Part shown: positions 1-5,018 of the stretch, piece by piece | How the letters are laid out: the number at the start of each line of letters is the position of its first letter | Position numbering within the stretch: the stretch's first letter is position 1 | DNA from: Deltaproteobacteria bacterium | GTDB lineage: Bacteria > Desulfobacterota > Desulfobacteria > Desulfobacterales > JAFDHS01 | Assembly (NCBI GenBank): GCA_019308655.1 | Contig: JAFDHS010000263.1 | Location: 1 to 5,256 of the forward strand | Reading direction: 5' to 3' | Length of the DNA: 5,256 bases | Notes under the pieces: model-generated | The model's input: the letters and a program-made list of their open reading frames with translations, nothing else | Told to the model about the DNA's origin: nothing | Database searches by the model: none | Translations under genes and position numbers: made by a program

Positions 1-83
1 GTATTGCGTTCAATAATAGCCCTCAAGCCTTCCCTGAAAAGAGGATGATCGTCAACGATCAGTATAGTTTTTTTCTGAGTCAC
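1..83 (-). CDS. NarL/FixJ-type response regulator, N-terminal fragment
   Basis: Only the first 27 codons are in the window; the gene continues past the left edge. They read as the opening of a receiver domain: a hydrophobic first strand (TILIV) followed by the acidic pair D11-D12 and then HPLFREGLRAII. DDHPLFREGL is the classic start of NarL/FixJ (LuxR-type) regulators, in which D11/D12 help bind Mg2+. A C-terminal helix-turn-helix DNA-binding domain is expected but not visible. The start chosen is GTG at 81-83, because an AAGGAG ribosome site sits 7 bases upstream. The frame is closed further upstream by a TAG at 108-110, with no ATG in between. The gene overlaps the end of the upstream HisKA_3 kinase by 32 bases, so the two are probably translationally coupled and form a cognate pair. 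Family call is confident; the target genes are unknown. Confidence 0.88.
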   Translation of the reverse strand, partial: MTQKKTILIVDDHPLFREGLRAIIERN

Positions 84-1539
84 GCTTTTTCTCCTTATAG
101 GGGACTTCTATAAAAACTTTTGTCCCTTCCATCAGACGCGATTGAATTCTTAGCTTTCCGTTAAGCAACCCGACTCTTTCTTTTATGCTTCGAAGTCCCA
201 TCCGTTTTTCGTTTAACGCCGTCATCAACCGCTTCTTGACCTCAAAACCTTTGCCGTCATCATCAATACGAAGGATGATCTTGGGAAAAGAGGCGATCAA
301 TCTGACGGTTACATGGCCGGCATTCGCATGTTTTTTGATATTATTCAGCGCTTCCTGAATCACGCGGTATAGATTTATCTCCGTATCAAAATCGAGTCTT
401 ACATCATCCATCCCTGCAGAATGGTATTCAACCATAACGTCATTTTTATCGGAAAAACTTTGGCAATACTCAAGAATAGTCCGATCCAGTCCCAAGTGGT
501 CCAGACCCGGCGGATGCAAATTATATGACATGTTCCGGACCGCCATAATGGAGCCCTGAAGTATTTTGGATAATTCCGCAACCCTTTGTCTTATCTCACG
601 GCATATCTCCGGATGGTTGTCAAAAAGGGTTTCACAACCGATTTTTAACGAGGAAAGATCCTGGGCCACGTAGTCGTGCAGGTCCCTGGAAATCCTTTGA
701 CGCTCACATTCCTGAGCTTTCATAACTTGCCGGGTAAGGTCATGAATATGTTTTTTCGCCTGGCTCCGTTCGGAGATGTCTTGAACCTGAAGCAAATAGC
801 CGTTAAAATTTTGTTTATCTTTCAGACCTAACTGTACAATCAACACATCAATATCAATAGATTCCGATTTTGTGGTTTTGTATAAATTAAGCCGCTTGAC
901 CCGCTCAAAATCATAGGTCGTCTCATATTGAACCGTTTCAAAATTTTTCAATTTTGTCTTTGCGTCATCAGGTATATTGGGATTATCAAAGAGCTTAAGT
1001 CCTTTGATTTCTTGTATATCTGAAATACCGAAGACATCCAGACAAAATTGGTTTGCGTCAATCAGCCGGCCTTGGGAATCATACAGTTGAATGCCGATGG
1101 ATGATTCGGAAAACATCGTTCTGAATTTCTCTTCACTTTCTCGCAGGGCTTTCTCGAGCTTCCATTCGCGCACAACTTTCTCAATAACGCTTGGAAGCAG
1201 AGAAAAAAAATCAGCGGACTTAACCAGATAATCCCATGCCCCAAGTTTCATGGCATGCACGGCAATATTCTCGTCCCCTTGACCGGTTATCATGATGACA
1301 GGGATGTTCCACCCCTCATGATTTAAAGCCTTTAAAAATTCAATACCGTTCATGCCGGGCATAAGATAATCAGTAATGATGATATCCGGAGAAATTTCAT
1401 CCAAACATTTAAGGCAGGCATTTGCCTCTCTGAAATGACGCACCGAAGCATTGGGAAAATTTTTGGCGGTCACCCGTTTCATGAGACTGAAATGCGCTTC
1501 ATCATCTTCAATGATTACCAGATTTAATGTTTCCATCAC
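52..1539 (-). CDS. Cytoplasmic hybrid sensor kinase, REC-PAS-HisKA_3-HATPase (NarX/DegS type)
   Basis: This 495-residue protein has no membrane segment. Residues 5-125 are a receiver domain with acidic residues E11-D12-D13, phospho-acceptor D57 (TDYLMPGMNG), T85 and K107. Residues about 133-258 form a PAS domain ending in the typical VQDISER. Residues 262-340 are a HisKA_3 dimerisation domain with phospho-acceptor H288 in ERQRISRDLHDYVAQDL. Residues 385-482 are the ATPase domain, with N-box IQEALNNIKKHA, G1 box DDDGKGF and G2 region MGLRSIKERVGLLNGKL. HisKA_3 kinases normally phosphorylate NarL-type regulators, and one begins inside the end of this gene. The N-terminal receiver means it can probably take phosphate from another kinase, plausibly the membrane kinase encoded upstream. 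Start: GTG (1537-1539) is directly followed by ATG (1534-1536); AAGGA at 1547-1551 is 7 or 10 bases away, so either works. Residue numbers count from the GTG. Confidence 0.93.
   Translation of the reverse strand: MMETLNLVIIEDDEAHFSLMKRVTAKNFPNASVRHFREANACLKCLDEISPDIIITDYLMPGMNGIEFLKALNHEGWNIPVIMITGQGDENIAVHAMKLGAWDYLVKSADFFSLLPSVIEKVVREWKLEKALRESEEKFRTMFSESSIGIQLYDSQGRLIDANQFCLDVFGISDIQEIKGLKLFDNPNIPDDAKTKLKNFETVQYETTYDFERVKRLNLYKTTKSESIDIDVLIVQLGLKDKQNFNGYLLQVQDISERSQAKKHIHDLTRQVMKAQECERQRISRDLHDYVAQDLSSLKIGCETLFDNHPEICREIRQRVAELSKILQGSIMAVRNMSYNLHPPGLDHLGLDRTILEYCQSFSDKNDVMVEYHSAGMDDVRLDFDTEINLYRVIQEALNNIKKHANAGHVTVRLIASFPKIILRIDDDGKGFEVKKRLMTALNEKRMGLRSIKERVGLLNGKLRIQSRLMEGTKVFIEVPYKEKKRDSEKNYTDR
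91..96 (-). promoter_or_regulatory. Ribosome binding site inside the kinase gene that fixes the GTG start of the NarL-type regulator
   Basis: On the minus strand this reads AAGGAG, 7 bases before the GTG at 81-83. It lies within the coding sequence of the HisKA_3 kinase. It is the main evidence for a GTG start, since the only other upstream in-frame codons before the TAG at 108-110 include no standard start codon. Confidence 0.75.
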
Positions 1540-1581
1540 CCGAAATTCCTTTGAATCCCCATTTGCGACATTTTAGAAAGT

Positions 1582-2031
1582 TTATTCCTCAACAACAGGG
1601 GGCTGATTGAGTATCATCCAATAAAAATCAAGCTGCCCGATTTTTTCCTCGAACGCCTTGAATCCTACCGGCTTGGTCAGGTAGCTGTTCGCGTAGTGCT
1701 GATATGAGTGGGCGATATCCTCTTCCCGGTCCGATGTGGTGAGCATAATTACCGGAATCTTTTTCAAATCGGAATCATTTTTGATCGTCTTCAGGACTTC
1801 GATACCGTCAATGCCGGGAAGCTTGATGTCCAGAAGGATCAGGCCGGGCTTGGGGTATTGGGCCTTATCGGCAAATTTTTCACGGTTGAAAAGATAATCG
1901 AGAGCCTCTTTTCCATCGTATACAATATCAATGCGGTTTGCATTACCCGCTTTCCGGATCGCCCGTTTGGTCAATTCCGCATGGGCTTCCTCGTCTTCTA
2001 CAAGCAAGATGTTTGAAGGTGCATAATCCAT
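1582..2031 (-). CDS. Single-domain response regulator, Rcp1/CheY-like
   Basis: This 149-residue protein is one receiver domain with no output domain. Visible residues are E12-D13-E14 for metal binding, phospho-acceptor D68 in LILLDIKLPGIDG, T98/T99 in VIMLTTSD, and K120-P121 in YLTKPVGF. The longer loop between helix 1 and strand 3 (DGKEALDYLFNREKFADKAQYPKPG) is typical of the Rcp1 family, which partners phytochrome-like and other membrane kinases. The frame stays open upstream to 2124, but the ATG at 2029-2031 was chosen because the domain begins at once (NILLVEDEEAH). The upstream kinase stops one base earlier, and a weak AAAGAG site at 2039-2044 lies 7 bases away. The almost fused arrangement implies the membrane kinase is its phosphodonor. 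It probably shuttles phosphate or controls a partner by binding. Confidence 0.93.
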   Translation of the reverse strand: MDYAPSNILLVEDEEAHAELTKRAIRKAGNANRIDIVYDGKEALDYLFNREKFADKAQYPKPGLILLDIKLPGIDGIEVLKTIKNDSDLKKIPVIMLTTSDREEDIAHSYQHYANSYLTKPVGFKAFEEKIGQLDFYWMILNQPPVVEE

Positions 2032-2032
2032 T

Positions 2033-3730
2033 TTAAGTCTCTTTGTTTTTAAATGTGAAAAAAAACGTGGTACCTTTGCCGGCCTCGGATTCCAGCCAAA
2101 TTTTACCTCCATGATGTTCAACAATCCGTTTCACAATGGTTAAGCCGATACCGGTTCCCTCACCGAGGTTTTTTGAAGACGGGAGACGCTGAAAAATCTC
2201 AAAAATTTTATCAAAATAGTTCTCTTCAATACCGATCCCGTTATCACGTACAAAAAAGATTCTTTCTTCCGCCTTTTTTTGAAACCCCACCTCAATGTAC
2301 GGAGAAGGGTTATCATTGCCGATATATTTAATTGCATTAGGGTTATCATTGCCGATATATTTAATTGCATTGGATAAAAGGTTCTCCATAAGCTGCAGCA
2401 ATCGTCTTCTTTCCCCATAGATTATCGGCAGGTCCTGTTGAATCTTCATCTCAATTCCCTTTTCCCGGATTTTCGGCCCAAAAACTTTTAAAACGTCTTC
2501 AACAACACCGGCAAAGGGGAACTCTTTCTTTTTTACGATCACACGCCCGATACGGGACAACTCAAGGAGATCGTCGATTAAAAGCCCCATCTTTCGGGCA
2601 GCATCACTCATATAGTTGATGTATGTTGCAGCGTCTTCAGAAATAAGGTCATTAAAATCTTCCTTCAGGGCCCCGATAAACCCCTCGATGGTAACAACAG
2701 GGGTCTTCAGATCATGGGAGACGGTATACGCAAAGGTTTCAAGTTCCGCGTTTTTGGCGGCAACTTGCTTAAGCAAGGCTTCCAGCTTCTTTTTATTTTC
2801 CAGTAACGCCTGTTCAGCCTGTTTTCGCTGGTTGACTTCATGGAGGGCGCTGTCTCTGGCATCCCTGTACATCTCCATTCGCCGGAAAAGGGAATAAAGA
2901 AGCAAAGAGAGAACCGTGGAGAGGGTCAGACCGAAAATCAGGAATGGAAGGTTCCAAACAGCCGTCAGCGGGTAAATGGGGGCCTTGGATTCAATGCCCA
3001 GCCGCCAGGTTTTTCCAGGAAAACTAATCTTTCTAAGCACATGCGGCCTGTCTTGTTCAGGATTTATTTCACCCTGTCTTGCGTTCAGATAAATCAGTTT
3101 TTCCCCTTCGTAGAGCCTGATCCGGTAATTCTTTAAAATATCTTTGGCAAGACAGGTATCCATGATCAGCTGAATATTAAAGACACCATTCAGATAGCCC
3201 TGTACATTACCCTCATAAATCAGGGGGTAAAACGTATTAAAAGCAAAGCCTCCCTGATCAATTTTCAAACAGGGGGTAACCGAAGGTTTAAAATCACGTT
3301 CGGATTTTTCAAATGTGTAAGGATAAGAGGGATCTTTATACTGATAGATACGTTTACCCTTGGTATTCATCATTTCTTCTTCCGGAAAAACCCATTGAAC
3401 AACGCCGGCGGGATCAATCCAGTTAATTGCCGCAAACCCCGGATAATGACTGTAAAAGATTTGAGCGAACTGAAGAAAACGCGTTTTGCTGAAATCGGGA
3501 GGTGTTCTTTCGACCCATCTTTGGGCCAATATTTCAAGGGAGGCCATTCGGGCATTCATCAGGCCTTCCATGCGAATTTTTATTTGTTCCGCACAAGTTT
3601 CCGTATTCCGAAAAACAAGTTCACGCTGGTAGCTGCTATAATTTTGCCACAGAATAACGGTAATACCGCTGAAAAGAAAAAATGCGGCAAAACAAAGAAG
3701 TGTTTTTAAATGGGAAAATGAAATCTTCAT
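2033..3730 (-). CDS. Membrane sensor histidine kinase with CHASE-like periplasmic domain and internal 11-residue duplication
   Basis: This 565-residue protein starts with a membrane helix (about 9-29), followed by a periplasmic region (30-258). The PGFAAINWIDPAG stretch and FNTFYPLIYEGNVQGYLNGVFN resemble CHASE-type ligand sensors. A second membrane helix spans about 261-282. No HAMP or PAS is evident; a charged, probably coiled-coil linker (284-332) leads to the HisKA domain, with H339 in FAYTVSHDLKTPV. The ATPase domain shows N-box ENLLSNAIKYI (N450, N454), G1 DNGIGI (496-501), F-box FDKIFEIFQRL and G2 GEGTGIGL (523-530), so all catalytic boxes are present. Residues 454-464 (NAIKYIGNDNP) are repeated exactly at 465-475. 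It presumably autophosphorylates and donates to the adjacent Rcp1-type regulator. The ATG at 3728-3730 directly precedes the signal-anchor helix; its ribosome site (TAGGG) is weak. The ligand cannot be told. Confidence 0.92.
   Translation of the reverse strand: MKISFSHLKTLLCFAAFFLFSGITVILWQNYSSYQRELVFRNTETCAEQIKIRMEGLMNARMASLEILAQRWVERTPPDFSKTRFLQFAQIFYSHYPGFAAINWIDPAGVVQWVFPEEEMMNTKGKRIYQYKDPSYPYTFEKSERDFKPSVTPCLKIDQGGFAFNTFYPLIYEGNVQGYLNGVFNIQLIMDTCLAKDILKNYRIRLYEGEKLIYLNARQGEINPEQDRPHVLRKISFPGKTWRLGIESKAPIYPLTAVWNLPFLIFGLTLSTVLSLLLYSLFRRMEMYRDARDSALHEVNQRKQAEQALLENKKKLEALLKQVAAKNAELETFAYTVSHDLKTPVVTIEGFIGALKEDFNDLISEDAATYINYMSDAARKMGLLIDDLLELSRIGRVIVKKKEFPFAGVVEDVLKVFGPKIREKGIEMKIQQDLPIIYGERRRLLQLMENLLSNAIKYIGNDNPNAIKYIGNDNPSPYIEVGFQKKAEERIFFVRDNGIGIEENYFDKIFEIFQRLPSSKNLGEGTGIGLTIVKRIVEHHGGKIWLESEAGKGTTFFFTFKNKET
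2306..2371 (-). repeat. Perfect 2 x 33-bp tandem duplication inside the kinase ATPase domain
   Basis: Bases 2306-2338 and 2339-2371 are identical over all 33 positions; the flanking bases on both sides differ. The unit is 11 codons, exactly in phase, and encodes NAIKYIGNDNP twice (residues 454-464 and 465-475). The first copy completes the N-box. The second is inserted before the next strand (PYIEVGF), where related kinases have only a short loop. Identity at synonymous sites points to a recent event. Confidence 0.97.
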
Positions 3731-3754
3731 ATAAGCCCTATTTAAAGAAGTGTG

Positions 3755-3881
3755 AAGTGCCTAAAGTGATCTAAAGTGCCTAAAGTTGAGGAATTCTATC
3801 AATTTTATAAATAAAAAAGACAGAGCGAAGCGACTCCTTAACTTTAGCTCACTTCAAACTTTAGATCATTTTAGCTCACTT
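3755..3881. repeat. Imperfect inverted-repeat element built from AAAGTG/CTAAAG units
   Basis: The left arm (3755-3792) contains AAGTGCCTA, AAGTGATCTA, AAGTGCCTA and AAGTT in tandem with a 9-10 base period. The right arm (3835-3881), read on the other strand, is a diverged version: AAGTGAGCTA, AAATGATCTA, AAGTTTGAAGTGAGCTA, AAGTT, then AAGGA pairing with the left arm's GAGGA. The arms flank a 42-base AT-rich centre that ends in a GC-richer AGAGCGAAGCGAC. The whole could fold into a long hairpin in the leader of the membrane-kinase transcript. It looks like a dispersed non-coding repeat or MITE-like element, but copies elsewhere cannot be seen here and no terminal target duplication is evident. 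Confidence 0.7.
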
Positions 3882-3893
3882 TTCCGGTTTATC

Positions 3894-3930
3894 CGGGTTA
3901 GGTATAAATATTCAGTATAATTATAACCCG
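3894..3930. promoter_or_regulatory. Dyad over the candidate kinase promoter, possible operator
   Basis: CGGGTTA (3894-3900) and TAACCCG (3924-3930) are perfect inverted copies separated by 23 AT-rich bases. They bracket the candidate -10 boxes and start point. No T-run follows either side, so a terminator is unlikely; an operator bound by a dimer is a reasonable guess. Confidence 0.35.
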
Positions 3931-3941
3931 AAAAATAGCAA
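3914..3941 (-). promoter_or_regulatory. Candidate sigma-70-type promoter for the membrane kinase operon
   Basis: On the minus strand, TTGCTA (3936-3941) and TATACT (3914-3919) are 16 bases apart, matching the consensus at 4 of 6 and 5 of 6 positions. A perfect TATAAT (3920-3925) sits just upstream of the second box but has no good partner. Transcription would start near 3907, giving a leader of about 175 bases that includes the inverted-repeat element. The alternative is read-through from the STAS-like gene. Confidence 0.4.
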
Positions 3942-3985
3942 GGGCTTTTTGATCTGAAGAATTATGATTTTGAGGCAATAGGATG

Positions 3986-4276
3986 TTATACCGACAAACT
4001 CTTTTCAAAAGCGAACCGGACCGCGTATTCGCCTGTAAACATGATGCTGTTGGAAAAACGATTCATACTGGAAAAATTCCGTTGAAACACATCACAGCCA
4101 AAGGGAAAAATATTATTCAGACGGCTGGTATGAACAATCACCTGATGGCCCGCTTGACAGTTTTCCTTGAGCAGATTGAGCAGTTCGCATGCAGAAGAAC
4201 CGTCAAAGTCGCCTATTAACTTTAAGTACAAAGCATTCCTTTTGCGATGCGTGAAAATTTTGAAGTTGGATGCCAT
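3986..4276 (-). CDS. Small STAS-like protein, putative regulator
   Basis: This 96-residue soluble protein has the outline of a STAS (anti-sigma-factor antagonist) domain: a first strand NALYLKLIGDFDGSSACELLNLL, then QVIVHTSRLNNIFPFGCDVFQ, where STAS proteins have a conserved strand-loop-helix ending in a D-S-S-G type loop. Here that loop reads IFPFG and has no serine or threonine next to the glycine, and the preceding acidic residue is H49-T50. The usual phosphorylation switch therefore seems absent. STAS proteins act by binding partners such as anti-sigma kinases or receiver-linked phosphatases; the partner here is unknown. The ATG at 4274-4276 has an excellent AAGGAGG (4284-4290) 7 bases upstream. 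It lies 35 bases after the degenerate receiver gene, so the two are probably co-transcribed. Coding call is strong; the family call is moderate, based on pattern only. Confidence 0.75.
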   Translation of the reverse strand: MASNFKIFTHRKRNALYLKLIGDFDGSSACELLNLLKENCQAGHQVIVHTSRLNNIFPFGCDVFQRNFSSMNRFSNSIMFTGEYAVRFAFEKSLSV

Positions 4277-4311
4277 AAGCTGCCCTCCTTAAACGGTTAC
4301 CTTCACATGGG

Positions 4312-4656
4312 TCAGTAGCTGTAATACACAGACAGGTCATTGTTGATTTGAAAATTTTTTTTTTGATTTATGACCTCTGCTATGGACTTTTTGATCCTTT
4401 CAATGTCCTCAAAGCTCTTGATCACATAAATAAGGACGGGAAGATTCGGATCTTTGGTCTTGATATCATGAAGAACCTGCCAACTGTTGTCCAGGTAAAG
4501 ATCAAGAAGAACCAGATCAGCCTGCGAATTTTTTATATGTTTCCAGATTGCTTTCGAATCACCGACACTTACGACTCGATATTCCTCATGAGCCAACTCC
4601 TTTGAAATAAAATCCCGAATGTATGTTCGATCATTTACCATAAGAATGTTTGCCAT
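4312..4656 (-). CDS. Degenerate, shortened CheY-like receiver protein
   Basis: This 114-residue protein begins as a receiver domain (NILMVNDRTYIRDFISKEL) and keeps a plausible phospho-acceptor, D52, in LVLLDLYLDNSWQVLHDIK. It departs from the family in three places. The metal-binding pair is reduced to N8-D9. The strand 4 motif PVLIYVIKS lacks the conserved Thr/Ser followed by a small residue. The segment that should hold the conserved Lys-Pro is replaced by a short tail, KKNFQINNDLSVYYSY. It is also slightly short for a CheY-like domain. It is probably a receiver that signals by binding rather than by normal phosphorylation, or one with altered kinetics. The ATG at 4654-4656 is preceded by AAAGGAG (4667-4673), 10 bases away. 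It is the first gene of the minus-strand set, directly before the STAS-like gene. Confidence 0.85.
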   Translation of the reverse strand: MANILMVNDRTYIRDFISKELAHEEYRVVSVGDSKAIWKHIKNSQADLVLLDLYLDNSWQVLHDIKTKDPNLPVLIYVIKSFEDIERIKKSIAEVINQKKNFQINNDLSVYYSY

Positions 4657-4781
4657 CTTAATTTATCTCCTTTCACATATCCGCAGTATTGGTTTTGAGG
4701 GAAAGATAAAACGGATCTTTTTTGGGACAAAGAGGATTTGATCAATTTATTTGGTTCCTACTATGTACGATTTCAGGTCTC

Positions 4782-4937
4782 TTTGTCCATAGGGGAAAAG
4801 CCTCATTTTTCTGAGGAAAAATCCCAAAGCACATAAATTTATCCTGCACACGGAAAGCTCATCGTCGTTCTTGGGAGGAATACCTATCTTTTTGGGGAGT
4901 TTCCCTAATAAAATGAACCTTTCCCCCTATAGACAAA
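4782..4937. repeat. Long-range inverted repeat around a TTTGTC-ATAGGGG motif
   Basis: Bases 4782-4800 read TTTGTCCATAGGGGAAAAG. The complement of 4919-4937 reads TTTGTCTATAGGGGGAAAG, matching at 17 of 19 positions. The arms are separated by 118 bases. The right arm covers the candidate -35 box of the plus-strand gene, and a shorter third copy of the motif (GGACAAA, 4725-4731) lies to the left. Confidence 0.65.
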
Positions 4938-4958
4938 ACTCTTTATCGTTTCTATTTT
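4930..4958 (+). promoter_or_regulatory. Candidate sigma-70-type promoter for the plus-strand gene
   Basis: TAGACA (4930-4935) matches the -35 consensus at 5 of 6 positions. TATTTT (4953-4958), 17 bases later, matches the -10 consensus at 4 of 6. Transcription would start near 4965, about 54 bases before the ATG, in an AT-rich setting. The -35 lies in the right arm of the long-range inverted repeat. Confidence 0.4.
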
Positions 4959-4981
4959 ATATAAAAGTATTTGATATTTTA

Positions 4982-5003
4982 ATTTAGCTTCATGCAGCTA
5001 AAT
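4982..5003 (+). promoter_or_regulatory. Leader stem-loop just before the ribosome site of the plus-strand gene
   Basis: ATTTAGCT (4982-4989) and AGCTAAAT (4996-5003) form a perfect 8-bp stem with a TCATGC loop. It ends 3 bases before the AAAGGAG ribosome site (5007-5013). It could be an operator or an RNA hairpin affecting translation or stability; it has no trailing T-run and so is not a terminator. Confidence 0.45.
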
Positions 5004-5018
5004 ATTAAAGGAGAGATT

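Larger units (their letters stand above)
4657..5018. other. Divergent intergenic region with several dyads, no gene seen
   Basis: These 362 bases separate the minus-strand cluster from the plus-strand gene. Only very short frames without ribosome sites occur. The region holds a perfect 10-bp inverted repeat GGACAAAGAG (4725-4734) / CTCTTTGTCC (4779-4788). It also holds a 19-base near-perfect inverted pair (4782-4800 and 4919-4937, 17 of 19 matching) and a small CCTCA/TGAGG hairpin (4801-4816). A weak minus-strand promoter may be TTGTCC (4725-4730) with TATCTT (4703-4708), 16 bases apart. No riboswitch class was recognised. Confidence 0.6.

Noticed and set aside
2032..2124. A longer version of the Rcp1-type regulator starting at 2124
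   Set aside because: The extra 31 residues lie inside the kinase coding sequence and are not receiver-like; the ATG at 2031 gives the normal family N-terminus.
2140..2418. A 92-codon minus-strand frame containing the repeated 33-bp unit in another frame
   Set aside because: It is a shadow of the kinase gene; the duplication keeps every frame open because its length is a multiple of three.
3755..3881. The tandem AAAGTG units as a CRISPR array
   Set aside because: Units are 9-10 bases with no spacers of regular length; the structure is an inverted repeat, not repeat-spacer.
3930..3950. Possible bidirectional terminator, AAAAATAGCAAGGGCTTTTT
   Set aside because: The GC stem is only three pairs (AGC/GCT) with a bulge before the A/T run, too weak to call; the same bases fit the candidate promoter better.
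3983..4219. A 78-codon plus-strand frame opposite the STAS-like gene
   Set aside because: It is fully antisense to a gene with a perfect ribosome site and has no good ribosome site or recognisable protein features of its own.
4348..4605. An 85-codon plus-strand frame opposite the degenerate receiver
   Set aside because: It is a mirror of the receiver gene, with no ribosome site and no domain.
4738..4745. TTGATCAA as an FNR-type site
   Set aside because: FNR sites need four bases between TTGAT and ATCAA; here the halves overlap, so it is just a short palindrome.
4801..4816. CCTCA/TGAGG hairpin as a terminator or riboswitch part
   Set aside because: It has only a five-pair stem, no proper T-run on either strand, and no match to a riboswitch core known to me.
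4913..4987. A 24-codon plus-strand frame before the unknown gene
   Set aside because: There is no ribosome site, and it overlaps the candidate promoter.
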